64,000 nucleotides of DNA from Bradyrhizobium sp. URHD0069 (GTDB lineage Bacteria; Pseudomonadota; Alphaproteobacteria; Rhizobiales; Xanthobacteraceae): assembly GCF_000701345.1 (NCBI RefSeq), contig NZ_JNIJ01000023.1:50653-114652 (forward strand). Reading direction: 5' to 3'. Below, one piece after another: positions 55,351 to 64,000 of the stretch. Below the pieces are notes generated by a model, which saw only the letters and a program-made list of their open reading frames with translations, was not told where the DNA came from and did no database searches. Made by a program: the position numbers and the translations under genes. How positions within the stretch are numbered: the first letter of the stretch is position 1; the number at the start of each line of letters is the position of its first letter.

Positions 55351-56328
55351 ATGATTTCGATACAACGCTTGCGTGCGGCTGCCGTATTCGTACTGATTTC
55401 CGCGGGGCTGGCATCGGCCGCGACCGCGCAGACCGGCTACCCGAACCGAACCATTACGCTGGTGTTGCCGTTCGCCGCCGGCAGCGGCACCGACACCACG
55501 ACGCGCATCATTTCGCAGCACCTGGCTGCCGCGCTCGGCATCGGAATCGTCATCGAGAACAAGCCGGGCGCCAACGGCATGCTCGCCGCGACCTACGTCG
55601 CGCGCGCAGCCCCCGACGGCTACACCTTGTTCGTCACCACCAATACCACCCACTCCGCCAATCCGTTCCTGCTCAAGACCCTGACCTACGATCCGGTCAA
55701 GGACTTCACGCCGATCGCGCGCACCGGCGATCTGCCGTTCATGCTGGTCGTGCATCCCGACGTGCCTGCGAAGACCGTCGCGGAACTTGTCGCTTATGCC
55801 AAGGCCAATCCCGGCAAGCTGACCTATGCCAGCGGCAGCTCGTCCGCGATCGTTTCCGGTGCGACGTTTGCGCATAACGCCGGCATCGATATGTTGCACG
55901 TGCCCTACAAGAGTTCGCCGCCGGCGATGAACGACGTGATCGGCGGCCGCATCACCATGATGTTCACGGACGTGCTGACCGGGCTGCCGCACGTCAACGG
56001 CGGAGCGCTGCGCGCGCTGGCGGTCACCACCAAGGACCGCTCGCCGCTGGTGCCGAACCTGCCGTCGATGCAGGAAGCCGGCGTGCCGGATTTCGACATC
56101 ACGTCCTGGCAGGGCTATTTCGGTCCCGCCAATCTGCCGAAGGAGGTCGTGACAAGACTTAACGCGGAGATCCGCAAGATCGTCGAAAAGCCCGAGATCA
56201 AGGCGCAGCTCGCCACCCTCGGCATGGATGCATTCTCCGGCACGCCTCAAGAGCTTGCCACGTTCGTCAACGACCAACTGGTGCTGTGGGAAAAACTGAT
56301 CAAGAACGCCCGCATCGAGAAGCAGTGA
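55351..56328 (+). CDS. Bug/TctC-type tripartite tricarboxylate transporter receptor
   Basis: The 325-residue protein has a signal peptide cleaved near ATAQ (about residue 26), then YPNRTITLVLPFAAGSGTDTTTRIISQHL, VIENKPGANGMLAATYVARAAPDGYTLFV and PSMQEAGVPDFDITSWQGYFGPANLP, the Bug family signature. The family binds carboxylates or aromatic acids in the periplasm. The TctA/TctB membrane partners are not in the window, as is common for orphan Bug proteins. It precedes a 2-hydroxyacid dehydrogenase, so an alpha-hydroxy acid might be the ligand (inference). Confidence 0.88.
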   Translation: MISIQRLRAAAVFVLISAGLASAATAQTGYPNRTITLVLPFAAGSGTDTTTRIISQHLAAALGIGIVIENKPGANGMLAATYVARAAPDGYTLFVTTNTTHSANPFLLKTLTYDPVKDFTPIARTGDLPFMLVVHPDVPAKTVAELVAYAKANPGKLTYASGSSSAIVSGATFAHNAGIDMLHVPYKSSPPAMNDVIGGRITMMFTDVLTGLPHVNGGALRALAVTTKDRSPLVPNLPSMQEAGVPDFDITSWQGYFGPANLPKEVVTRLNAEIRKIVEKPEIKAQLATLGMDAFSGTPQELATFVNDQLVLWEKLIKNARIEKQ

Positions 56329-56607
56329 GAAGCGGCGCCCGCCGCGCCTCCTGCAATCGCCGAACGCGGCGCTTTCACGGGATTCGCCTGCGATTTGCGC
56401 GCAAGGCGTACGATTGGCAGAATGATTCACCCCAATGTATAGTGAGACCGTTTAGTGCTTTCTTGCGAAGCCCTCCGTAGAAGTACGGGACACAAAAACC
56501 GCCGTCGTCTCGAAGGCAGCGGGATTGTGCGAGAAGCTTTTCAAGGGCGCTGAAATCGGGAGGCTGTGGCCGCAAGCAACACCGAAATGTCAAATCGGGA
56601 GCAGGAA

Positions 56608-57651
56608 ATGTCGAAATTCAGGATTGTGACGCCGAAAGGCGCAAGCTTCACGGTCGCCGGTGGCGGTTACGACTACGAGAAAGAGGCGCTCGATCCGATC
56701 GGTGCCGAGATCGTCGAGGCGCCGGCCAATGAGGCGGAATTTATCGCCGTGGCCCGGACGGCCGATGCCATCTATGCCAAGGGCATGCCGATCTCGAAAA
56801 CCATCATTGATGCCCTGGAAAACTGCAAGGTCATCACACTCGGCAGCGTCGGCGTCGACAGTGTCGACGTCAAGGCCGCCACCGCCCGCGGCATTCCCGT
56901 CACCAACATTCCCGATACCTTCATCGAGGAAGTGGCCGACCATGCCATGATGCTGTTGCTGGCGGGCTTTCGCCGGCTGGTCGAGCAGGACAAGATGGTC
57001 CGCGAGGGGCGCTGGACCGAGGGCCGTCCGGCCCTGCTCAAAATTCCAAGACTGATGGGGCAGACGCTGGGTTTCATATCGTTCGGACGGGTGGCGCGCG
57101 CCGTCGCCAAGCGCGCCGCGCCGTTCGGCCTGCGGATGGTGGCCTATGATCCCTTTATTTCGGAGACGCTGATTTCCGATCACGGCGTGATGCCGGCAAC
57201 GTTGTCCGAGGTGCTTTCGCAGTCCGATTTCGTGTCGATGCACGCGCCGGCGCGTCCCGAAGTTCACCACATGCTCGGCGAAAAGCATTTCCGGCAGATG
57301 AAGCCGAGCGCGATCTTCATCAATACCGGGCGCGGCGCGACCGTGCATGAAGAATCGCTGATCAAGGCCTTGCAGGAAGGCTGGATCGCGCATGCCGCGC
57401 TCGATGTGCTGGAGAAGGAGCCGCCGTCACACAACAACCCGATGCTCGGCATGGAAAACGTCACATTTACGGCCCACGTCGCCTCGGCCTCGGCACGTTT
57501 CGACGAGGCGCGCAAGCGCCGCGTGGGCTACGAATTGTCACTGGTCCTCTCCGGGATGTGGCCGGTAAGCTGCGTCAACCCGTCGGTACTGCAAAATACC
57601 TCGCTCCGGCGATGGCAGCCTGTCAGCATGGAGCGCGGCCCGAACAGCTAA
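56608..57651 (+). CDS. D-isomer-specific 2-hydroxyacid dehydrogenase
   Basis: The 347-residue protein has the N-terminal catalytic domain with GSVGVDSVDVKAATARGIPVTNIPDTFIEEVADHAM and a Rossmann domain with LGFISFGRVARAVAKRAAPFG. The active-site Arg (INTGRGATVHEES), Glu (ALDVLEKEPP) and His (TAHVASAS) are present. It should interconvert a 2-oxoacid and a D-2-hydroxyacid with NAD(P)H. The start ATG 56608 follows GGGAGCAGGA. A sugar-type ABC importer follows, so it may act on the imported compound. Confidence 0.85.
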   Translation: MSKFRIVTPKGASFTVAGGGYDYEKEALDPIGAEIVEAPANEAEFIAVARTADAIYAKGMPISKTIIDALENCKVITLGSVGVDSVDVKAATARGIPVTNIPDTFIEEVADHAMMLLLAGFRRLVEQDKMVREGRWTEGRPALLKIPRLMGQTLGFISFGRVARAVAKRAAPFGLRMVAYDPFISETLISDHGVMPATLSEVLSQSDFVSMHAPARPEVHHMLGEKHFRQMKPSAIFINTGRGATVHEESLIKALQEGWIAHAALDVLEKEPPSHNNPMLGMENVTFTAHVASASARFDEARKRRVGYELSLVLSGMWPVSCVNPSVLQNTSLRRWQPVSMERGPNS

Positions 57652-57708
57652 GGCACGGACAACATCACTGGCGAATAATGCCGGGATCGAAAAAACAGGG
57701 AGAAAACT

Positions 57709-59049
57709 ATGAAGAACGAGATCACCCGCCGCGACGCCCTCGCCTTGGGCGTTTCTGCCGCGGCCTTGGCCACGACCGGGGCGTCGGCTCAGCCCGCCGC
57801 CTCGGCCATCAAGGCCGCCGACGTCCCGGCGCCGAAGTTCGCCATCGAAAAAGGCGCGAGCCTGAAGATGCTGCGGCCTGTGCGGTTTGTGAAAGCGGAC
57901 GAAGACGTATTCCGCGCCAACGCCGCGAAATTCACCGAGAAGATGGGCGTCGAGGTCAAGGTCGATTTCGTCGGCTGGGAAGACATCAACCAGCAGACCG
58001 CCGTGACGTCGAACTCAGGCGCCGGTCCCGATATTATCATCGGCTTCTCGGACGCGCCGCATATCTACGTCGACAAGCTGATCGAATTGACCGATGTCGC
58101 CGACTATCTCGGCAAGCGCTACGGCGGCTGGCAGCCGTTGGCCCAGAAATACGGCATGCGCCACAAGAGCAATGCTTGGATCGGACTGCCCTTCGGCGCG
58201 ACCGCCGGTCCGCTGGTCTACCGCAAATCGATCCTGAAGTCGGTCGGCTTCGACACGATACCGGAGGACCATGCCGGAATCCTGGATCTTTGCCGCAAGC
58301 TGCAGAAAGCCGGCAAACCCGCGGGCTTCGCGCTGGGCAATGCCAAGGGCGACGGCAACGGCTTCGCCAACTGGGTGCTGTGGTCGCACAACGCTTCCCT
58401 GCTCGATGAGGAAGGCAACGTCACCATCAACAGCAAGGAGACCGTTGCAGCGCTCAAATATCTCAAGGAACTGTACCCCACCTTCATCGCCGGCACGCCT
58501 TCCTGGAACGACGTCAGCAACAACCGCGCCTACTCGTCCGGAGAAATTTCCCTGACCGCGAACGGCGTCTCGCTGTATTTCTCGCTGAAAAACGATCCCG
58601 CGACGGCGGCGATCGCAGAAGACACCGAGCATCAATTGCTGCCGAAGGGCGTGGCGAGGATGTCACCGATGGCGGGCCTGACGCTGAACGCGATGGTTTT
58701 CAAGCACAGCCAGTATCCCAATGCCGCCAAGGCATTCCTGCAGTTCATGCTGGAACGCGAGCAGTACGAGCCGTGGCTGAACGCCAACAGCGGCTATTGG
58801 TCCCAGCCGCTTGCCGCCTATGCCGACGCCGCGGTGTGGTCCAGCGATCCCAAGGTCAAGATCTTTAGGAACACCATGGCCAGTACCTATTACGATGGCT
58901 ACAAAGGCCCGATCTCGACCGCGACCGGTGCTGTCACCGCCGATTACGTGCTGGTGCAGATGTGCGCGTCGGTTGCGACCGACGCTGCGACGCCGGAGGC
59001 CGCCGCTGCCGAAGCGGAGCGACGCACCAAGCGGTATTTCCGCCGCTGA
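57709..59049 (+). CDS. Sugar-type ABC transporter substrate-binding protein with Tat-like signal
   Basis: The 446-residue product starts with ITRRDALALGVSAAALATTGASA, a twin-arginine signal. The mature protein is of the bacterial extracellular solute-binding (family 1) type, with DINQQTAVTSNSGAGPDIIIGFSDAPH, WNDVSNNRAYSSGEISLTANG and QFMLEREQYEPWL. It would bind a sugar or polyol and deliver it to the two permeases that follow. A GGGAG site precedes the ATG. Confidence 0.86.
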   Translation: MKNEITRRDALALGVSAAALATTGASAQPAASAIKAADVPAPKFAIEKGASLKMLRPVRFVKADEDVFRANAAKFTEKMGVEVKVDFVGWEDINQQTAVTSNSGAGPDIIIGFSDAPHIYVDKLIELTDVADYLGKRYGGWQPLAQKYGMRHKSNAWIGLPFGATAGPLVYRKSILKSVGFDTIPEDHAGILDLCRKLQKAGKPAGFALGNAKGDGNGFANWVLWSHNASLLDEEGNVTINSKETVAALKYLKELYPTFIAGTPSWNDVSNNRAYSSGEISLTANGVSLYFSLKNDPATAAIAEDTEHQLLPKGVARMSPMAGLTLNAMVFKHSQYPNAAKAFLQFMLEREQYEPWLNANSGYWSQPLAAYADAAVWSSDPKVKIFRNTMASTYYDGYKGPISTATGAVTADYVLVQMCASVATDAATPEAAAAEAERRTKRYFRR

Positions 59050-59062
59050 GGACCGATCGGGC

Positions 59063-59142
59063 CGTCGTTGCAAGCGTAGCGAAGCAATCAAGAGCCACAG
59101 CAAAACTGGATTGCTTCCTCGCTGACGCTCCTCGCAAGGACG
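59063..59142. repeat. Palindromic repeat within the ABC operon
   Basis: cgtcgttgcaagcgtagcgaagcaatc and ggattgcttcctcgctgacgctcctcgcaaggacg pair with a loop. It sits between the binding protein and the first permease, where it could limit or stabilise expression of the downstream genes. Confidence 0.78.
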
Positions 59143-59178
59143 AAACTACATTCTGAGCAAGACTCCTAGGACGACGAC

Positions 59179-60135
59179 ATGTCTGTGACGACAGCGCTCT
59201 CTCGAGGTGCGGTTCAACAACAGCCGGGGTGGTTGGCACGGCTGTTCGACTATAAGCCATTCCTGATCGTCATCTGCCTGACGCCGGCGATCGGCCTGCT
59301 GCTGGTGTTCCTGACCTATCCGCTCGGACTAGGCGTCTGGCTTGCCTTCACCGACACCACGATCGGCCGGCGCGGCATTTATGTCGGACTGGAAAACTTC
59401 CAATACCTGCTGACCGATCCGCTGTGGTGGAACGCGGTGTTCTACAGCGTGTTCTATACGGCGATCGCGACCATCGGAAAATTCGCGCTGGGCTTCTGGC
59501 TGGCGATATTGTTGAACAACCATTTTCCTTTCAAGAGCCTGCTACGGGCGATCGTTTTGCTACCCTGGATCGTGCCTACGGTGCTCTCGGCGCTGGCGTT
59601 CTGGTGGATTTACGACCCGCAGTTCTCCATCATCTCCTATCTGCTCGTCGACGTGCTCCACATTCGCACTACCAACATCGACTTCCTCGGAAGCCCCTGG
59701 CCGGCGCGCTTCTCGCTGATCGTCGCCAACATCTGGCGCGGCATTCCCTTTGTGGCGATCTCGCTGCTGGCGGGCTTACAGACGATATCGCCGTCGCTCT
59801 ATGAGGCCGCGATGCTGGATGGCGCGACAGCGTGGCAGCGCTTTCGCTACATCACCTTTCCGATGATGCTTCCTATTCTCGCGATCGTGATGACGTTCTC
59901 GATCATCTTCACTTTTACCGATTTCCAGCTGGTCTACGCCATCACCCGCGGCGGCCCCGTCAACTCCACCCATTTGCTGGCGACCTTGGCGTTCCAGCGC
60001 GGCATTGCCGGCGGCGAACTCGGCGAGGGCGCCGCGATCGCGGTGTCGATGATTCCGTTCCTGGTATTTGCGACGCTGTTCAGCTACTTCGGCCTCGCCC
60101 GCCGCAAATGGCAGCAGGGAGAGAGCAATGACTGA
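59179..60135 (+). CDS. Sugar ABC transporter permease (MalF type)
   Basis: The 318-residue protein has six membrane helices and the EAA loop YEAAMLDGATAWQRFRYITFPMMLP. The N-terminal hydrophobic part and length match the MalF/UgpA subfamily. It overlaps the next permease by 8 nt. Solute inferred as a sugar or polyol from the subfamily. Confidence 0.9.
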   Translation: MSVTTALSRGAVQQQPGWLARLFDYKPFLIVICLTPAIGLLLVFLTYPLGLGVWLAFTDTTIGRRGIYVGLENFQYLLTDPLWWNAVFYSVFYTAIATIGKFALGFWLAILLNNHFPFKSLLRAIVLLPWIVPTVLSALAFWWIYDPQFSIISYLLVDVLHIRTTNIDFLGSPWPARFSLIVANIWRGIPFVAISLLAGLQTISPSLYEAAMLDGATAWQRFRYITFPMMLPILAIVMTFSIIFTFTDFQLVYAITRGGPVNSTHLLATLAFQRGIAGGELGEGAAIAVSMIPFLVFATLFSYFGLARRKWQQGESND

Positions 60136-61033
60136 GGCCATAGCGCAGTCTGAAAAGTCCAGCAACGTTGCGAGTTCAACGCCCGACACCATGGAGTGGG
60201 ATTCGCGGGCGCGACGAATGGTGATGATTTATCTGCCGCTGTCCTGTTTCGTGCTGATCCTGCTGTTTCCGTTCTACTGGATGGCCATCACCGCGTTCAA
60301 GCCGAATGCGGAACTGCTCAATTTCAAAGAGCACAACCCATTCTGGATCTCCTCGCCGACGCTCGCGCACATCAAGCACCTGCTGTTCAACACCGCCTAT
60401 CCGCACTGGCTGATGACCACGATGTCGGTAGCCATCGGCTCCACGTTCCTTTCGCTGTTCGCCAGTACACTCGCAGCCTATGCGATCGAGCGTCTGCGTT
60501 TCAGAGGCAGCCCCTATGTTGGGCTCGGAATTTATATGGCATATCTTGTGCCGCCATCGATCCTGTTCATTCCGCTGGCGACCGTCGTGGTCCAGTTCGG
60601 CCTGTTCGACAGCCCTCTGGCGCTGATCCTGGTCTATCCGACGTTCCTGGTGCCGTTCTGCACCTGGCTGCTGATCGGATATTTCAAGTCGATACCTTAT
60701 GAGCTGGAGGAATGCGCGCTAGTCGACGGCGCAACCCGTCTGCAGATCCTGCGGCGGATTACGCTGCCGCTTGCGGTCCCCGGATTGATATCGGCGGGTA
60801 TTTTCAGTTTCACGCTGTCGTGGAACGAGTTCATCTACGCGCTGGCCTTCATCCAGAGCAGCGCCAACAAGACGGTCCCCGTCGCGATCCTGACCGAACT
60901 GGTTTCCGGCGACGTCTATCAATGGGGCGCGCTGATGGCGGGCTCCCTGCTCGGCTCGCTGCCGGTCGCGATCTTCTATTCGCTGTTTGTCGACTACTAT
61001 GTCTCGTCGCTGACTGGAGCAGTTAAGGAGTGA
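60128..61033 (+). CDS. Sugar ABC transporter permease (MalG type)
   Basis: The 301-residue protein has six helices and the EAA loop EECALVDGATRLQILRRITLPLAVPGL with the conserved LSWNEFIYAL after it. This is the MalG/UgpE-like partner of the upstream permease. No ATP-binding subunit follows, so the pair must borrow a shared MalK/UgpC-like ATPase encoded elsewhere. Confidence 0.9.
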   Translation: MTEAIAQSEKSSNVASSTPDTMEWDSRARRMVMIYLPLSCFVLILLFPFYWMAITAFKPNAELLNFKEHNPFWISSPTLAHIKHLLFNTAYPHWLMTTMSVAIGSTFLSLFASTLAAYAIERLRFRGSPYVGLGIYMAYLVPPSILFIPLATVVVQFGLFDSPLALILVYPTFLVPFCTWLLIGYFKSIPYELEECALVDGATRLQILRRITLPLAVPGLISAGIFSFTLSWNEFIYALAFIQSSANKTVPVAILTELVSGDVYQWGALMAGSLLGSLPVAIFYSLFVDYYVSSLTGAVKE

Positions 61034-61160
61034 CACCGCGAGCGGCGGCCTTAAGCCGCGCGCTCGTCCACAGGCGTCACCTCCGTTTTACAAAACTGTC
61101 AGCGCGCTGTAACACGCGCTCCGCACAACCATCGCATGGTCACTTACAGGAGCCTTAACC

Positions 61161-62516
61161 ATGCGCATGTCATTTCTCGCCTCCCTCGCATCGCTATTGC
61201 TGGCTTCGACCGCCGCGTTCGCGCAAGGCGAAGGCGAATTTCCAGCAACGCTTAAGGGGCACGCGGTGCTTCCCGCACAATCCTTTATTGATGCCCCCGC
61301 CGACGCGCCGACCGATCTAAAGACCTCAGGCAAATACACCACCGGCCGTCGCGTCGATGGCATCGGCAGCGTGATGGGAAAATCCTACGAGCGGCCGACC
61401 GGGGTGTCGCTGCCGTTCAAGGGCCAGCCGCTACAAGGCCATTCCGGAATCAAAGTGATGCCCGACGGTTCGTTTTGGGTGCTCACCGACAACGGCATGG
61501 GCTCACGCTACAACTCGCCGGATTCGATGCTGTACCTGAACCGCCACAAGATCGACTGGGCGACGGGCAAGATCGACCGCCAGGAAACGATCTTCCTGCA
61601 CGACCCCGACAAGAAGGTGCCGTTCCGCATCCAGCATGAGGACACCGCGAAGCGCTATCTCACCGGTGCCGACTTCGATACCGAAGGCTTTCAGATCATC
61701 GGTGATGCGTTCTGGATCGGCGACGAGTTTGGCCCCTACATCCTGAAGGCCGACCGCAACGGCAAGGTACTGGCGGTATTCGACACCGTGGCCGACGGCA
61801 AGCCGGTGCGCTCGCCGGACCACTGGTCGGTGCAGTCGCCTGGCGCGCCGGGCGCAAGCTATACCACCGTCAATTTGCGCCGCTCCAAGGGCTACGAGGG
61901 CTTCGCCTCGTCGAAGGACGGCAAGTTCCTTTACGGGCTGCTCGAAGGCCCGCTCTGGGATGCCGAGAAGAAGGATTGGGAAAAGGTCGACGGCAAGGAA
62001 GCCGCGCGGGTTCTCGAGTTCGACGCCGTTGGGGAAAAATTCACCGGACGCTACTGGCAGTATGTGTTCGAGCAAAACGGCAACGCCATCGGCGACTTTA
62101 ACATGATCGACGCCTCGAACGGCCTGATCATCGAACGCGACAACGGCGAAGGCACCGCGGACAAGGCTTGCCCGCAGGGCCAGCGCGGCGAAAGCTGTTT
62201 CGCTGACCTCGCGAAGTTCAAGCGCGTTTACAAGATTGAGCTCAGCGACGCCAACGCCGGCAAGCCGGTCCGCAAGATCGCCTATATCGACCTGATGAAG
62301 ATCAGGGATCCCGACAAGAAGGCGCGCAAGCCGCTCAACGACGGCGTGCTGACGTTCCCGTTCTTTACCATCGAAAACGTCGACCGTGTCGACGAGACGC
62401 ATATCATCGTCGGCAACGACAACAACCTGCCGTTCTCGTCGAGCCGCGATCCCAACAAGGCCGATGACAACGAGTTCGTGCTGCTTCAGGTCGGAGATTT
62501 CCTGAAGGCAAAGTAA
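61161..62516 (+). CDS. Exported esterase-like phytase-domain protein
   Basis: The 451-residue protein has a signal peptide ending near AFA-QG (about residue 22) and a beta-propeller-like body with PTGVSLPFKGQPLQGHSGIKVMPDGSFWVLTDNGMGSRYNSPDS and DTEGFQIIGDAFWIGDEFGPYIL, matching the esterase-like activity of phytase family. Members are exported and act on phosphate esters or possibly other esters; activity is unproven for this group. An AGGAG site precedes the ATG. Confidence 0.87.
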   Translation: MRMSFLASLASLLLASTAAFAQGEGEFPATLKGHAVLPAQSFIDAPADAPTDLKTSGKYTTGRRVDGIGSVMGKSYERPTGVSLPFKGQPLQGHSGIKVMPDGSFWVLTDNGMGSRYNSPDSMLYLNRHKIDWATGKIDRQETIFLHDPDKKVPFRIQHEDTAKRYLTGADFDTEGFQIIGDAFWIGDEFGPYILKADRNGKVLAVFDTVADGKPVRSPDHWSVQSPGAPGASYTTVNLRRSKGYEGFASSKDGKFLYGLLEGPLWDAEKKDWEKVDGKEAARVLEFDAVGEKFTGRYWQYVFEQNGNAIGDFNMIDASNGLIIERDNGEGTADKACPQGQRGESCFADLAKFKRVYKIELSDANAGKPVRKIAYIDLMKIRDPDKKARKPLNDGVLTFPFFTIENVDRVDETHIIVGNDNNLPFSSSRDPNKADDNEFVLLQVGDFLKAK

Positions 62517-62557
62517 GCGGCCGAGCAAACAAGAACCATCTCAGCGGCTGCAAGACG

Positions 62558-62583
62558 ATCCCTCCCCTTTGGGGAGGGATTTT
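62558..62583 (+). terminator. Rho-independent terminator
   Basis: atccctcccc and ggggagggat form a perfect 10-bp stem with loop ttt and are followed by a short T-run, 42 nt after the preceding gene. Confidence 0.85.
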
Positions 62584-62875
62584 CTGTTTCCGGAAAACGC
62601 TTCAACAGGCTCAGCAGCGTCCCGGGCAAGCGGTCTCGTCACTGACCGGCACGGGTGAGGGAACCGCCAGGCCAGCCGTGCCTTGGGCGATGGCCGCCTC
62701 ACCTCGCGGCTTGACGTTTACCCACAAGGATCAACTCAACCACGACCTTACTGCATTCGTTCGAACCTGAAAGACTAACCGGCAGAGGATGCTGCACAAC
62801 TGATCCCCCATTCTCACGGGAGGACCACATGGGTGGTCGCCCGCACCACCGATGTTTTTTGACATGGAGGTTCAC
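62584..62875. other. Intergenic stretch, no gene seen
   Basis: This region upstream of the final alpha/beta hydrolase contains no plausible ORF; a GGAGG site at its end serves the next start. Confidence 0.4.
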
Positions 62876-63775
62876 ATGAAAGTTGTTCAAGTTACAGACA
62901 TGTCACTCGCCTATCCCGTCACCTACTACCGGACCAAGACTGTCGACGGGATCAACATTTTCTATCGCGAAGCGGGATCGAAGGACGCGCCCGTTGTGTT
63001 GTTGCTCCATGGCTTCCCGACGTCGTCGCATATGTTCCGTAACCTGATCCCTGCCCTTGCGGATCGCTATCACGTCATCGCTCTGGATTATCCCGGCTAC
63101 GGGCAGAGCGACATGCCCGACCGCGCGAAATTTGCCTATACCTTCGATAGCTTCGCACAGCTTGTCGATGGCCTGCTCGATCAACTCGGTGTCGCGCGCT
63201 ACGCGATGTACGTCATGGATTACGGCGCTCCCGTGGGCTGGAGGCTGGCGCTGAAGCACCCCGAGCGGATCAGCGGCCTGATCGTGCAGAACGGCAACGC
63301 CTATGACGAAGGGCTGAAGGAGTTCTGGGATCCGATCAAGGCCTATTGGTCCGATCATTCCGAGGCCCACCGCAAGGCGCTGTATGGGCTGGTCGCTCCC
63401 GAGACGACAAAATTCCAGTACACCGACGGCATGTCCGATCTCAGCCGCATCGCGCCGGACAATTGGGTGCAGGACCAGGCGCTGCTCGATCGTCCCGGCA
63501 ATGCCGAGATCCAGATGGATCTGTTCTACGACTATCGCACCAACCTGCCGCTCTATCCGAAAGTGCAGGCGTATTTCCGCAAACACCAGCCGCCGACGCT
63601 GATCGTGTGGGGCAAGAACGACAAAATCTTTCCGGCCGACGGCGCCCACCCCTACAAGCGCGACCTGCCCAAGGTCGAGTTTCACCTGATCGACAGCGGC
63701 CATTTTGCGCTCGAGGACAAGGCCGACGAGATGGTGCCGCTGATCCGCGACTTCCTCGAACGCAAGATCGCATAG
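62876..63775 (+). CDS. Alpha/beta-hydrolase of the epoxide hydrolase/haloalkane dehalogenase type
   Basis: The 299-residue product starts at ATG 62876 behind a GGAGG site. It has [20 protein letters not shown], the nucleophile region [12 protein letters not shown] with Asp in place of Ser, the acid in WGKNDKIFP and the His in DSGHFALED. The Asp nucleophile fits epoxide hydrolases and haloalkane dehalogenases. Activity on epoxides, esters or halides is possible; the exact substrate is unknown. Confidence 0.85.
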   Translation: MKVVQVTDMSLAYPVTYYRTKTVDGINIFYREAGSKDAPVVLLLHGFPTSSHMFRNLIPALADRYHVIALDYPGYGQSDMPDRAKFAYTFDSFAQLVDGLLDQLGVARYAMYVMDYGAPVGWRLALKHPERISGLIVQNGNAYDEGLKEFWDPIKAYWSDHSEAHRKALYGLVAPETTKFQYTDGMSDLSRIAPDNWVQDQALLDRPGNAEIQMDLFYDYRTNLPLYPKVQAYFRKHQPPTLIVWGKNDKIFPADGAHPYKRDLPKVEFHLIDSGHFALEDKADEMVPLIRDFLERKIA

Positions 63776-63811
63776 GCCTGGTCGCCAGATTCTCTTCTTG
63801 AAGGAATTGTC

Positions 63812-63948
63812 ATGTACACCACGCTCAACACGTTGGCCGCCACGATGGCCTGCATGATCTTCGCCGCTACCGCCTCTGCCCGCACTGGGTGATTGGTCAC
63901 CAGACGGTGAGCTTTGTGGTGCCGCCGATGCCGGGCGAGCATCGCTGA
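63812..63948 (+). pseudogene. Broken gene for a small exported protein
   Basis: AAGGA precedes ATG 63812 and a signal peptide follows (MYTTLNTLAATMACMIFAA), but the frame stops at 63892. Another frame continues to 63948 with WVIGHQTVSFVVPPMPGEHR, which looks like a real C-terminus. A small deletion or frameshift probably joined the two ends. Confidence 0.5.
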
Positions 63949-64000
63949 CGGGCAGCGATCTTCCTCCCTTCTCCACACCGCAGACCCACCACAGGAGACT

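Noticed and set aside
57558..58409. 283-codon plus-strand frame over the dehydrogenase end and the ABC binding protein
   Set aside because: It is an Arg-rich shadow in another frame of the Tat-signal binding protein.

Overview
The window looks like a chromosomal piece of a Bradyrhizobium-like alphaproteobacterium (Nitrobacteraceae). The reasons are high GC with strongly GC-ending codons, Caulobacter-style flagellar regulation (SciP, FlbD, a CtrA-type box), PmtA-type phospholipid methylation, DUF/VOC/cupin proteins typical of this family, and several families of palindromic repeats (cgtcattgcgag..., gtcgtcccggcg..., ttttccggatcatgcgc...) that I recognise from these genomes. The species cannot be fixed from the sequence alone.

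Layout. 1-3028: the 5' part of a PMT-type membrane glycosyltransferase, then a two-gene unit of an exported FecR-domain protein and an outer-membrane barrel protein. 3328-10800: poxB-like thiamine-diphosphate enzyme, two VOC proteins, a His-rich cupin, an exported FKBP isomerase, gamma-glutamyltransferase, trhO-slyX and a small conserved protein. 10899-14844: hemE and hemC converging on a repeat, then a GMC oxidoreductase. 15100-17500: a poorly conserved accessory patch beside tRNA-Met, with a glycoside hydrolase, strong hairpins and a decayed mgtC fragment. 17612-19878: exported Pro-rich protein, pmtA-like gene, mnmA.

20167-28411 is a flagellar block: sigma-54 promoter, fliK, flgD, then sciP with its own terminator, then a CtrA-type box and fliF-fliG-fliH-fliN-flbD. 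FlbD is the enhancer-binding activator that would drive the sigma-54 promoter, and SciP is the antagonist of CtrA, so much of the flagellar transcription cascade sits within 8 kb. 28775-34156 is a sulfonate-sulfur operon on the minus strand (two SsuA-type binding proteins, SsuD, SsuC, SsuB, flavin reductase), divergent from metY (O-acetylhomoserine sulfhydrylase type), so sulfur acquisition and sulfur assimilation into amino acids share an intergenic region.

34511-46166: metY with an alpha/beta hydrolase, a RecD-like helicase, a DUF2945 and a DUF488 protein, a flavodoxin-fold protein, exported msrA and msrB. After msrB lies a 2.7-kb segment (GrlR-like gene, autotransporter remnant, cax Ca2+/H+ antiporter) bounded on the far side by a 59-bp duplicate of the msrB 3' end, then a fluoroacetate-dehalogenase-like hydrolase. 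46372-52348: DUF4112, a small membrane protein, an HNH endonuclease with a putative recognition domain and lower GC than its neighbours, a large anchored hypothetical protein, purA, ybaK. 52406-63948: a small-heat-shock remnant, two paralogous EamA transporters around a DUF1330 gene, a Bug/TctC binding protein, a 2-hydroxyacid dehydrogenase followed by a sugar-type ABC importer lacking its ATPase, an esterase-like phytase protein, another alpha/beta hydrolase and a broken exported peptide.

I see no CRISPR array, no complete insertion sequence, no rRNA and only one tRNA. No clearly novel multi-gene system is evident. The best leads are the HNH protein as a possible modification-dependent nuclease, the duplicated msrB end around the cax segment, and the accessory patch at the tRNA.
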